DNA of 64,000 nt, taken from positions 3,346,501-3,410,500 of the forward strand of contig NZ_CP047030.1 of assembly GCF_009796825.1 (NCBI RefSeq). Direction: 5' to 3'. Shown here in pieces: positions 28,241 through 37,139 of this stretch; the first letter of the stretch is position 1, and every line of letters starts with the position of its first letter. Under the pieces are notes generated by a model. That model saw only the letters and a program-made list of their open reading frames with translations, did no database searches and was not told the DNA's origin. Source of the stretch: Algibacter sp. L3A6 (GTDB lineage Bacteria > Bacteroidota > Bacteroidia > Flavobacteriales > Flavobacteriaceae). Both the position numbers and the translations under genes were made by a program.

Positions 28241-28990
28241 TTAAATAATCTTTTTGATTACGCGTAGTTTATGCGTGTGTTTTCTTTTATCTACATTGTA
28301 AATTCCAGAATGGTCTAAGCGATCAATTCTTACTTTACCATGTGCGTGTATAATGTAATTATCTTCCATAATTAAACCAACATGAGTAATAGCGCCTTCG
28401 CTATTATCAAAAAAGGCTAAATCTCCAGGTTCACTTTCTTCTATAAAGCTTAAAGCTTCACCTTGTGTGGCCTGCTGAGAGGCATCACGAAGTAATTTAT
28501 ACCCGTTTAATTTGTAAACCATTTGAGTAAAACCAGAGCAGTCTATTCCAAAAGGTGTTTTTCCTCCCCATAAATAAGGAGCGTTTAAGTAGGTAAAAGC
28601 AGTTTGTATTATTTGTGATTTAGGACGAATTCCAGAAATTACACCACCGTCATAGTCGTGATCTAATATAGAGATTCCGTTTAAGCTAGATCCAAAAACA
28701 ATAGGGTGGAGTTGTTCGTTTTTATCTTGAATAAATTCAACCAAATCCCCAGAAAGCTGCAAGGGCTGTCTGTCTAAATTGGTGTATTGTTCTTCGGTTA
28801 ATTCAACATATTGTTTATTATCTATCCAACCTTCGTAAGTATCAAAGGCAATTCTAATTTTACTCCAATTTTTACGTTGTTCCAAAACTTTAAACAAATC
28901 ACCATAAATTACTTGCGAAATTAATTCGCTAGCGTCCGATGGTTCTAGTCTTAGAGGTACAATGCTTAAATTACAAATTCCGTATTGCAT
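28241..28990 (-). CDS. NlpC/P60-family peptidoglycan hydrolase
   Basis: The 249-residue protein joins an SH3-like region (about 8-75, with YGDLFKVLEQRKNWSKIRIA and GWIDNKQYVEL) to a C-terminal NlpC/P60 domain (about 125-245). The catalytic cysteine is C151 in GIDCSGFTQMVYK, with H203 in ITHVGLI and a later histidine in IIHAHGK. The family cleaves the gamma-D-Glu-diaminopimelate bond in cell-wall peptides, often in recycling. There is no signal peptide; bacterial SH3-NlpC proteins of this kind may be cytoplasmic muropeptide peptidases. It is a single gene with thiolase upstream on the same strand, 95 bp away. Confidence 0.88.
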   Translation of the reverse strand: MQYGICNLSIVPLRLEPSDASELISQVIYGDLFKVLEQRKNWSKIRIAFDTYEGWIDNKQYVELTEEQYTNLDRQPLQLSGDLVEFIQDKNEQLHPIVFGSSLNGISILDHDYDGGVISGIRPKSQIIQTAFTYLNAPYLWGGKTPFGIDCSGFTQMVYKLNGYKLLRDASQQATQGEALSFIEESEPGDLAFFDNSEGAITHVGLIMEDNYIIHAHGKVRIDRLDHSGIYNVDKRKHTHKLRVIKKII

Positions 28991-29085
28991 TAATCAATTA
29001 TCGTTGTTTAATATTTTAAATAAAGCGCTGTTTTATTCAAATTAGTATACAGGCAACAGCTTTTAAAGCTAACTTATATATTTTT

Positions 29086-30264
29086 TTAAGGACGTTCAAT
29101 AACTACAGCCGATGCGCCACCACCACCGTTGCAAATTGCAGCGGCACCAATTTTGGCATTGTTCTGTTCAAGTACATTTAGTAATGTAATTAGTATTCTA
29201 ACACCAGAACAACCCAGTGGATGTCCAAGTGAAACTGCTCCACCATTTACATTAACGTTACTATCATTTAGCCCTAAAATTTTCATGTTTGCTAAACCAA
29301 CAACCGAAAAAGCTTCGTTAAACTCAAAGAAATCTACATCTTCAAATTTCATTCCTGCTTTGTTCAAGGCTTTTGGAAGCGCTTTTGCTGGTGCTGTGGT
29401 AAACCATTCTGGTTCGTGAGCAGCATCTGCATAACTTTTTATAGTCGCTAGAACTTTTAATCCAAGTTCGTTTGCTTTCTCTTTACTCATTAATATCATA
29501 GCTCCGGCACCATCATTTATGGTAGAAGCATTGGCCGCTGTAACAGTTCCGTCTTTACTAAAAGCAGGTCTAAGTTGCGGTATTTTATCCATTTTAACGT
29601 TAGTAAACTCTTCATCTTTAGAAAAAACTAAAGGTTCACCACGACGTTGTGGTACTTCTACAGGTACAACTTCGTTATCAAATTTTCCTGCTTCCCAAGC
29701 AGCTGCAGAACGATTGTAAGATTGTATGGCGTAAGCATCTTGATCTTCACGAGAAAACTCATACTTATTAGCACAAGCATCTGCGCATACACCCATAGCA
29801 TCATCACTATATGGATCTACTAAACCATCTTTTTGTAAACCATCTATTAAAGATGTTGGTCCAAATTTAGTTCCCGTTCTAGCATGTAAATAATGAGGTA
29901 TTAAACTCATGTTTTCCATACCACCAGCAACTATAATATCTGCATCACCAAGCGCAATACTTTGAGCGGCTTGCATAACAGCTTTCATACCCGAAGCACA
30001 AACTTTATTTATCGTTGTACAAGGCACCGTGTTTGGTATACCTGCGTATATAGCGGCTTGTCTTGCTGGAGCTTGTCCTGTACCTGCTTGTACCACATTA
30101 CCCATTAAAACTTCATCTACCAATTCGGGCTTTAAATTAATTTTATCTAAAGCACCTTTTATTGCAATTGCTCCTAATTTTGGAGCAGCAATAGTTGATA
30201 AACTTCCTAAAAAACTACCAATTGGTGTTCTTGCTGCAGAAACGATAACGACTTCTTTGTTCAT
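29086..30264 (-). CDS. acetyl-CoA C-acetyltransferase (thiolase)
   Basis: The 392-residue enzyme is a complete thiolase: nucleophile C89 in INKVCASGMK, H348 in GHPLGCSG, and C378 in ICNGGGGASA. It condenses two acetyl-CoA to acetoacetyl-CoA or cleaves 3-ketoacyl-CoA in the reverse direction. Length and the short NKEVVIVSAARTPIGSFLGS start fit the biosynthetic-type (AtoB-like) branch. The usual operon partners are not nearby, so its pathway (ketone body, mevalonate, or amino-acid breakdown) cannot be told. Confidence 0.92.
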   Translation of the reverse strand: MNKEVVIVSAARTPIGSFLGSLSTIAAPKLGAIAIKGALDKINLKPELVDEVLMGNVVQAGTGQAPARQAAIYAGIPNTVPCTTINKVCASGMKAVMQAAQSIALGDADIIVAGGMENMSLIPHYLHARTGTKFGPTSLIDGLQKDGLVDPYSDDAMGVCADACANKYEFSREDQDAYAIQSYNRSAAAWEAGKFDNEVVPVEVPQRRGEPLVFSKDEEFTNVKMDKIPQLRPAFSKDGTVTAANASTINDGAGAMILMSKEKANELGLKVLATIKSYADAAHEPEWFTTAPAKALPKALNKAGMKFEDVDFFEFNEAFSVVGLANMKILGLNDSNVNVNGGAVSLGHPLGCSGVRILITLLNVLEQNNAKIGAAAICNGGGGASAVVIERP

Positions 30265-30474
30265 AATGATCTACTTTGGTTTAGCTTTGAATATAATTTA
30301 TCCAAATTACAAAAAATTAGAAATAGAATAAATTCATTGCGAAAATAACGATTTTTTTAATAATATACAGAGATGTGTTCATTATAAAAGGTGGTGAAAG
30401 CCTAATATTTTATTACATTTGAAAATGAAATCATTAACTAAATTTTTATCTATATTTAGTTAGAAAATGTACCT

Positions 30475-32523
30475 GTGAAAGACTTTTTAAATAAATTATA
30501 CCGAAACCATTCTTTAATATATAAGGTTCTCTTATTTATTTGCACTACGTTTTTAATTGTTTATTTGTTTCCAAAGAGTGGGAAATTTAAATATAATTTT
30601 GAAAAGGGAAAGCCATGGCAGTCAGAGAACTTGTATGCGCCTTTCGATTTTGCTATTAAAAAATCTGAAAGCGAAATTAATAAGGAAAAAGAAGATATTA
30701 TTAATAATGGAACGTTGTATTTTACCATTGATAGTAGTATTGAAAACAAAGTAAAAACAGCATTTAAAAAGGAATTTACTACTAATTTTTCCGATACTAT
30801 TTCGTTAACATCTTCTAGTGAATTATACAAAACGGGTATCGATATTATTTCTCAGCTTTATGCTTTTGGTGTTTTAAATGAAAGCTATAGTTTTTCCGAA
30901 GAAAAAAGAATTGTAATTTTAGACGAACGTGTAAAGAAGCAAGAGGGCATCTATTTCGATTTAATTAAATTGGATAAAGTAACTTCTGTAATAGAAAAAG
31001 TTTTAAAAAAGCATAAATTATCTTCTAATAAAACAGAATTTGTTTCATTGTTTTACGACTTAGTAGAGCCAAATTTAACTTTCGATAAATCTTTTACAGA
31101 CAAAGCTTTACAAGAAGAGTTAGATAAAATAGTTTATGCGAGAGGAAGCATTGAAAAACAAACTTTAATAGTTTCTAAGGGAGAAGTTGTTCAGGGTGAT
31201 AAATATCAAATATTAAAGTCTTTACAATCGGAATACGAATCGCAGGTCTGGAGCAAATCCAGCTATATTTGGATTTTATTCGCATACACGTTATTGGTGG
31301 CCTTAGCGTTACTTATGCTTCTATTATTTTTAATGAAATACAGATTAAGTGTATTTGAAAATAATACGAAAGTTACCTTTATATTCTTCAATATATTTTT
31401 GCTAATCTTTCTAACCACGATGGTAGTAAACTACAACTCGAAGTTTATTTATGTGGTGCCAATATGTATTCTGCCTTTAGTTTTTAAAGCGTTTTTCGAT
31501 GCACGTTTAGGGTTGTTTTCTCATGTTATTACAGTGTTGCTTTTAGGTTTTGTGGTACCAAATAGTTACGAGTATATGTTTTTGCAAATTATTGCAGGTA
31601 TAGTTACTATACTAACGGTAAAAGAGCTTTATAAACGGGCTAATTTATTTATTTCTGTTGGGCAAATTACGCTTATTTATTTTATAGCTTATTTTGCGTT
31701 TTTTGTAATTCATGAAGGAACGGTTGAAACTTTAGACTGGAAAACTTTTGGCTACTTTGTACTTTGTGGTTTAGCAACATTGTTTGTGCAACCTTTAATT
31801 TATGTTTACGAGAAAGTTTTCGGGTTGGTTTCCGATGTATCGTTGTTAGAGCTTTCGGATACTAATTCTAAGCTTTTAAAAGAATTGTCTAATAAGGCAC
31901 CCGGAACGTTTCATCATTCGTTAAACGTTGCTAATTTGGCTGAGTCATCAGCAAATGAAATTGGAGCAAATGCAATGCTAGTTAGGGTAGGAGCTTTGTA
32001 TCATGATATTGGTAAAATGAAGAGCCCAACTTACTTTACGGAAAATCAATCTACCGGAATTAATCCGCACGATGAGTTGTCGTCTAAAGAAAGTGCAAGA
32101 ATAATTACCGATCATGTTATTGACGGAATAGAAATTGCGAAGAAAAATAATTTACCAGATCGTGTTATCGATTTTATTAGAACGCATCACGGTACTAGCG
32201 TGGTGTATTACTTCTATATGCAAGAAAAAAAGAACCATGATGATGTAGATCGATTAGATTTTAGTTATCCTGGCCCGAAGCCTTTTAGTAAAGAAACTGC
32301 TATCCTGATGATGTGTGATAGTATTGAAGCTGCATCTAAGAGTTTAAAGGAGCCAACATCTACCAAAATTGACGCTTTTGTCGAAAATATAATAAATAAG
32401 CAGATAGAAGAGGGGCAATTTTTAAATGCGAACATCACTTTTAAAGAAATTGAGTCGATTAAAAAAGTGCTAAAACACAAGCTAGCAAACATTTACCATT
32501 TAAGAATTGAATACCCTGAATAA
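30475..32523 (+). CDS. 7TM-HD family protein (PgpH-like c-di-AMP phosphodiesterase)
   Basis: The 682-residue protein starts at GTG 30475 (an ATG in the area leads straight to a stop). It has one N-terminal membrane helix, a large extracellular 7TMR-HDED domain (about 40-260), seven membrane helices (about 260-470), and a cytoplasmic HD domain with HHSLNVANLAESSA and YHDIGKMKS (H510, D511), plus DHVIDGIEIAKKNNLPD. This layout is that of PgpH, which degrades c-di-AMP; activity here is inferred. A second HD motif with IRTHHGTS is in place. Two tRNA genes follow at once. Confidence 0.9.
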   Translation: MKDFLNKLYRNHSLIYKVLLFICTTFLIVYLFPKSGKFKYNFEKGKPWQSENLYAPFDFAIKKSESEINKEKEDIINNGTLYFTIDSSIENKVKTAFKKEFTTNFSDTISLTSSSELYKTGIDIISQLYAFGVLNESYSFSEEKRIVILDERVKKQEGIYFDLIKLDKVTSVIEKVLKKHKLSSNKTEFVSLFYDLVEPNLTFDKSFTDKALQEELDKIVYARGSIEKQTLIVSKGEVVQGDKYQILKSLQSEYESQVWSKSSYIWILFAYTLLVALALLMLLLFLMKYRLSVFENNTKVTFIFFNIFLLIFLTTMVVNYNSKFIYVVPICILPLVFKAFFDARLGLFSHVITVLLLGFVVPNSYEYMFLQIIAGIVTILTVKELYKRANLFISVGQITLIYFIAYFAFFVIHEGTVETLDWKTFGYFVLCGLATLFVQPLIYVYEKVFGLVSDVSLLELSDTNSKLLKELSNKAPGTFHHSLNVANLAESSANEIGANAMLVRVGALYHDIGKMKSPTYFTENQSTGINPHDELSSKESARIITDHVIDGIEIAKKNNLPDRVIDFIRTHHGTSVVYYFYMQEKKNHDDVDRLDFSYPGPKPFSKETAILMMCDSIEAASKSLKEPTSTKIDAFVENIINKQIEEGQFLNANITFKEIESIKKVLKHKLANIYHLRIEYPE

Positions 32524-32548
32524 TTTTTAAAAAAAAAATGAAAAAATG

Positions 32549-32580
32549 TTTGTTAGATTTAAGATGAAATCCTAAATTTG
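32549..32580 (+). promoter_or_regulatory. promoter of the tRNA-Ser/tRNA-Pro pair
   Basis: TTTG at 32549-32552 and TAAATTTG at 32573-32580 are 20 bp apart, an exact fit to the Bacteroidetes consensus, ending 43 bp before tRNA-Ser. Confidence 0.7.
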
Positions 32581-32623
32581 CACCCGCATTACAATATTAG
32601 TGCGATGTTCATACAACATTACT

Positions 32624-32712
32624 GGAGAGGTGCCTGAGTGGCCGAAAGGAGCGGTTTGCTAAATCGTCGTTGGTGGAAACACTGACCCAGGGTTCGAATC
32701 CCTGTCTCTCCG
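32624..32712 (+). tRNA. tRNA-Ser (anticodon GCU)
   Basis: An 89-nt cloverleaf with a GGAGAGG/TCTCTCC acceptor stem, an anticodon loop carrying GCT at 32658-32660, a long variable arm as expected for serine, and GGTTCGAATCC in the T arm. The 3' CCA is not encoded. Confidence 0.96.
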
Positions 32713-32746
32713 CAAAATATTTTGAAAAAAATATAGATAACCAATT

Positions 32747-32821
32747 CGGGGTGTAGCGTAGCCCGGTTATCGCGCCTCGTTTGGGACGAGGAGGTCGCAG
32801 GTTCGAATCCTGCCACCCCGA
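32747..32821 (+). tRNA. tRNA-Pro (anticodon UGG)
   Basis: A 75-nt cloverleaf with CGGGGTG/CACCCCG acceptor stem, anticodon stem CCTCG/CGAGG with TGG at 32782-32784, and T arm GGTTCGAATCC. The 3' CCA is not encoded. It is 34 bp after tRNA-Ser and probably in the same transcript. Confidence 0.96.
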
Positions 32822-32846
32822 CTAACCTAGAAATAGGGACAACTAA

Positions 32847-32883
32847 AACACCGTTAATCTTTTGATTAACGGTGTTTTTTTTT
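32847..32883 (+). terminator. terminator of the tRNA pair
   Basis: A perfect 13-bp stem, AACACCGTTAATC (32847-32859) with GATTAACGGTGTT (32864-32876), is followed by a run of Ts. Confidence 0.9.
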
Positions 32884-33738
32884 GATACCTATCCATTATA
32901 ACAGTTTATCCTGATACCGTTCATTAAAGGGATCTTTTACTTTATCTGTATATTTTTTCAAGTATCCTTTTTATTTTCTAATTAATAATCAGAAATACAC
33001 TATTGTTTTAAATTAATCTTTTAGAAAAAGATTTAAGCAACTAAAAAGTATTTGGTTAAAATATTTAAAAATTAATTTGAATAATTAGCTAGTACATTTT
33101 TTTTCTAAAGGTTTTTTGCTGTTTTTGATAAGGGAGTAGCGATATTTAGTACAGTGTTTATTTTAGTGTTTTATAAATATTGAGAATATCGCATTAATTT
33201 TTTGTAGTAATTTGCTTCGTTATTATTTGTTTTTAAAATAAATAAGTCTAAAACACCGTTTAAAAACACTTATATCGGATTAAATGTTTATTTTAGCAAA
33301 TAATTAACGTTGCGATTCTTACGTCAGGCTATAAATTTGTTGCTGATTTACTTGATTGCTTAATAAAATTGTCCCAAATGAAATTAAATATAAGTGTTAT
33401 AACCAAACCGTTTGCTATTCTATCTTTAGAAGAGCGTACACAGTAAAAATATATTACTGGCTTAATTATTAAAAAAAGCTAACTCTCGTGCTTCAAATCA
33501 TTTTTTCCAAGAAGCATAGCTGATTTTACAATTATTTAATAAAGTCTGTGATAATTATAAGGATGGTAAAAATAACCATCTAAAAAAACGATTTTTCTCT
33601 ATTAAGCTAACATGCTTATACTGTTGATTGCTATTTTTCAAAGTCCCAGATATATGCTACATGATAAAAATCATACTGTATTAAGTGAAAAAAATATATT
33701 TTGAATAAATATATTTTAAAGTAAAATGAAACCTACGA
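32884..33738. other. gene-free AT-rich stretch before the YfiR operon
   Basis: About 850 bp without a convincing ORF, tRNA or repeat. It is very AT-rich. The downstream operon's promoter should lie near its right end, but I see no clear TTG-N20-TAnnTTTG there. I find no fragment of a recognisable protein in it. Confidence 0.5.
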
Positions 33739-34278
33739 ATGATTAACTTAAAGTTCTCCGAAAATATAAGCTGCCTAGCTAAGGGGATAATTCTTATTGT
33801 CATTTTTACCTGTTGGAGCAATACTTGTTTTGGACAAAAAATTGCTGTGCCCGAAAATATTCAAGCGGCACTATTAACTAAGGTTTTAAAGTATAATCCT
33901 CAAATTCCTCAAGATAATAAAATTAAAATCTTAGTTGTTTACAATAATAATACTGTTCTAGATAAGGACGAATTTATTAAAGGACTAGGAAGCTCAATGG
34001 TTGTTAAAGCAATTACTCCAAAAGATTTAGAGAGAAATATTTCAGAATTCAATGTTGTTTATTTTATGGAAGGCATTAATGGCTTTTCTAAAATGTGCAG
34101 AATCAATAAGGTTTTATCAGTAACTGCTACAACTCGATTTGTAGAAGAAGGTGAAATCTCCCTCGGATTTGGAATTGAAAACAATAAACCCAAGATATTA
34201 GTGAATTTAACATCTCTAGATATGGAGGGACAATCGTTCTCTTCGGATATATTGAGAATTGGAAAAATTTTTAAATAA
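33739..34278 (+). CDS. YfiR-like periplasmic protein (DUF4154)
   Basis: The 179-residue protein has an export signal (hydrophobic stretch about 15-31, ending NTCFGQ) and a DUF4154/YfiR pattern: NIQAALLTKVLKYNPQIP at the N-terminus, FNVVYFMEGINGFSKMCRI in the middle and a C-terminal stretch GFGIENNKPKILVNLTSLDM. In Pseudomonas, YfiR is a periplasmic inhibitor of the membrane diguanylate cyclase YfiN. Here no GGDEF protein is near, and the gene heads an operon with a receptor, a lipoprotein and two-component proteins. It may instead gate the histidine kinase. The receptor gene starts seven bases later. Confidence 0.82.
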   Translation: MINLKFSENISCLAKGIILIVIFTCWSNTCFGQKIAVPENIQAALLTKVLKYNPQIPQDNKIKILVVYNNNTVLDKDEFIKGLGSSMVVKAITPKDLERNISEFNVVYFMEGINGFSKMCRINKVLSVTATTRFVEEGEISLGFGIENNKPKILVNLTSLDMEGQSFSSDILRIGKIFK

Positions 34279-34285
34279 CAAAGTT

Positions 34286-36601
34286 ATGAATTTTAAGGAA
34301 AAAATACTTTTATTCATTATGATCATAACATCTTTGTTATGCTTCAAAACTTTCGCGCAAAAAGGTAAAGTTTATAATGATATGACTCTTGAAGAGTTGT
34401 TGGATATTGATGTTGTGGTAACTGCTTCTAAACACCCAGAAGATTTATTTGAGACACCACTGTCTACAACTATTATTAGTAAAGAGGAAATTAGTAATTC
34501 TGGAGTTACAAGTATTCCGGAAGCATTGCGCTTGTCTCAAGGTTTAATTGTTAGAGAAATTACACCAGGTAATTACGACATTCATATTAGGGGGTATGAT
34601 GATATTACAAAAAATGTTTATTTAACATTGTCTTACAATACTACTATATTGGTTATGATTGATAACCGAATAGTATATAGTTATTTTAGTGGAGGAACTT
34701 TCTGGGAAACTTTACCTGTCGATTTAATTGATGTTGAAAGAATTGAAGTTGTTAGAGGACCTGCGTCTGCTTTATACGGGCCTAATGCTGTTACTGGTGT
34801 AATTAACATCATCACTTCTCATGCTAATAAAAAAGGTAAAAACATTACTGTTAATAGCCAAATTGGAACCAACGAGGCTAAAAATGCTAGCGTAAATATT
34901 GGTTACAATTGGGATGATAAAACAAAGCTTTCCTTCTCTGGTAATTTTACAGAACGGCACCGTTTTGATACGAATTATTTTGATTTCATAAGGAAAGGGT
35001 ATACATCTGTAGATAGTTTAACCATGTTTGTCTCACCAGTAAAAGATGTAAATGGCAATGAGCCTTGGTCGTTTTTAGAGTATCAAGAAGAACTCGGTGC
35101 ACATTATAATGAAGATCTCAGTTTAAGAAGAGTAGGAGGAAATATATTTTTAACCCATAATTTTAAAGAAAATTCTAATATTGATATTGCTGTTGGTGCA
35201 CAAAAGTCTCAAAGTCAAAGAACAGGTTTTGTAAACTTAGCTACGCCATTGTCTCAAACAGAGTCCGAAAGTTATTACTTCAACGCTAAAATAAATCACA
35301 ATAATATAAGCGGGCAGTTTAATATTAATACAGGGAAAGATGAAAATAATTACAAGTTTAATTCTTATAAGTTTACTAATATAGAAGGGAATCTAGAGTA
35401 TTTTAAAGAATTTAAAAACGTAAGTATTAGACCAGGAGTTAATTATAAGTTTTTATCTTATAATAGCCCATTTACTTACGATGACGGATTTAGTTTTAAT
35501 GAGCTTAATTACGAATTTAAAGATGAGCCTAGAGAAACGTTTTCTTATTCTGCTTTTGTGTTAACAGAATGGAAACCAATATCTAAACTTAGGATTATTG
35601 GAGCTATTCGTGTTGATAAATTTGGGTTTAATAAAAATTATTTCACCAATTTTGAAATGGCATCCACGTATCGAGTAAATAAAAATAATTTAGTTAGAGC
35701 TGCTTATTCTAGAGCTAGTAAATCACCGTTCTTTTTTGATACGTATCTAAACAGTAATTTAACGGTGAAATATGCGAGTAACGCTACTAATCTAAATGTA
35801 CCTGTGGATTTTACTGTTAGTGGCCAAGAAGATCTAAAATATCCAACTATTACAAGTTTTGAAATGGGTTGGAGAACGAAATTGAGTACAAATTTAACTT
35901 TAGATTTTGAGGCATTTTATTCTAAAGTAGACAATTTTGTAAATCCAAATGCATATTATGATTATGTAACTACACAAGAACTAGATGAAGCAGGAGAGCC
36001 TGGTGAAATTTTAACTATACATGCTGATGGTTCTGTTATATTCGAAAATTACGATTTAAATGCCAACCAGTTTGGGGCAGGATTTACATTAAATTATGAT
36101 TTTAGTAATAATTTTCAAGCTAAGGTGTTCGGTACGTATCAAAAAACGCATATTTCAGGTAGAAAAGATATAGAGATTGAATTAACAGATATTGTATTTG
36201 AACCTAATGCGGAAGGAGATATATTAACAACAACTTTAAGTAATAGAACAAACCCTACACAATGGAGCGAAGAAGCAACACCATCTTTTTTTGGAGGCTT
36301 TGCTTTTAACTATAAGCCTAATAATAAATGGAGCTTTAATACAGATGCCTATATATATGCCGATCATGAGTTTGCTAACTATAATTATTATCAAATATCT
36401 AATGTAGATAATATTGATGATGCCAAAGTACAGATGAATATTAAAACTAATATGATTCTAAATGCTAAAACAATCTATCAATTAAATAAAAATATGTCTG
36501 TTAATTTTACAGCAAAAAATATATTAGGAAAACATCGCGAGTATGGTTTTGCAGACAATATTGGTTCTCTTTTCTTAATAGGCATACAATGGAAATATTA
36601 A
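34286..36601 (+). CDS. TonB-dependent receptor in a signalling operon
   Basis: The 771-residue receptor is complete, with a signal peptide ending KTFAQ. An upstream in-frame ATG at 34259 overlaps yfiR; 34286 fits the signal peptide better. There is no carboxypeptidase-regulatory domain, unlike most Bacteroidetes receptors. Instead it starts with MTLEELLDIDVVVTASKHPE, a start seen in TonB receptors outside Bacteroidetes, and then the plug (RGPASALYGPNAVTGVINII at about 165) and barrel up to FLIGIQWKY. With YfiR, a lipoprotein and kinases in one operon, it may act as a sensor-receptor as well as a transporter. The ligand is unknown. Confidence 0.9.
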   Translation: MNFKEKILLFIMIITSLLCFKTFAQKGKVYNDMTLEELLDIDVVVTASKHPEDLFETPLSTTIISKEEISNSGVTSIPEALRLSQGLIVREITPGNYDIHIRGYDDITKNVYLTLSYNTTILVMIDNRIVYSYFSGGTFWETLPVDLIDVERIEVVRGPASALYGPNAVTGVINIITSHANKKGKNITVNSQIGTNEAKNASVNIGYNWDDKTKLSFSGNFTERHRFDTNYFDFIRKGYTSVDSLTMFVSPVKDVNGNEPWSFLEYQEELGAHYNEDLSLRRVGGNIFLTHNFKENSNIDIAVGAQKSQSQRTGFVNLATPLSQTESESYYFNAKINHNNISGQFNINTGKDENNYKFNSYKFTNIEGNLEYFKEFKNVSIRPGVNYKFLSYNSPFTYDDGFSFNELNYEFKDEPRETFSYSAFVLTEWKPISKLRIIGAIRVDKFGFNKNYFTNFEMASTYRVNKNNLVRAAYSRASKSPFFFDTYLNSNLTVKYASNATNLNVPVDFTVSGQEDLKYPTITSFEMGWRTKLSTNLTLDFEAFYSKVDNFVNPNAYYDYVTTQELDEAGEPGEILTIHADGSVIFENYDLNANQFGAGFTLNYDFSNNFQAKVFGTYQKTHISGRKDIEIELTDIVFEPNAEGDILTTTLSNRTNPTQWSEEATPSFFGGFAFNYKPNNKWSFNTDAYIYADHEFANYNYYQISNVDNIDDAKVQMNIKTNMILNAKTIYQLNKNMSVNFTAKNILGKHREYGFADNIGSLFLIGIQWKY

Positions 36602-36621
36602 AATTAAACTCTCAAATCTTT

Positions 36622-37095
36622 ATGAAAAACAATTATTATTTATCCGCTATTATCACTTTATTTATTTTTTTAACTTCTTGCAGTTCTAGTGACTCTAACG
36701 ATGCTAACACACCTAGCGATATGGTGAGTTCTAAAACATGGAAAATAGAAAGTAAGATGCTTTCACCTACTATAAATTACGGAGGTGTAGAGATAGATGA
36801 TATCATGATTCTCGAACCAGAAGAAACTAGAAACTATTCTTTTGAATTCAAATCTGATGGAACATTCGTTCAGCGAGATGCTACAGGAGTGAGTATATTT
36901 GAAAGCACATGGTCTTTAAACTCCGATAACACATTATTGTCTTTTGGAGAACCAATTGTTTACAACTATCCTGTTGTTGGGGAAATGGGGTTTTCAACTA
37001 TTGATATCATATCTATATCATCATCAAAAATGGTAGGTACTATTGAATCTACGTTTGGTGAAGATGATTATGAACTTACAATAACATTCATATAA
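36622..37095 (+). CDS. small lipoprotein, lipocalin-like
   Basis: The 157-residue product has a lipoprotein signal (MKNNYYLSAIITLFIFLTSC, C20). An upstream ATG at 36589 overlaps the receptor's end; 36622 matches the signal. The mature part reads like a lipocalin-like or DUF4488-type beta-sandwich: SSKTWKIESKMLSPTINYGG, then NYSFEFKSDGTFVQRD and STWSLNSDNTLLSFGEP, then the last strand YELTITFI. The SS..W.I......G..DDIM layout is common in Flavobacteria lipoproteins of unknown function. It lies 20 bp after the receptor and 44 bp before the kinase. Confidence 0.78.
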   Translation: MKNNYYLSAIITLFIFLTSCSSSDSNDANTPSDMVSSKTWKIESKMLSPTINYGGVEIDDIMILEPEETRNYSFEFKSDGTFVQRDATGVSIFESTWSLNSDNTLLSFGEPIVYNYPVVGEMGFSTIDIISISSSKMVGTIESTFGEDDYELTITFI

Positions 37096-37139
37096 AAAAA
37101 TAAAAAAGAATCTTCCAGATAAATTAATTTATACAAATT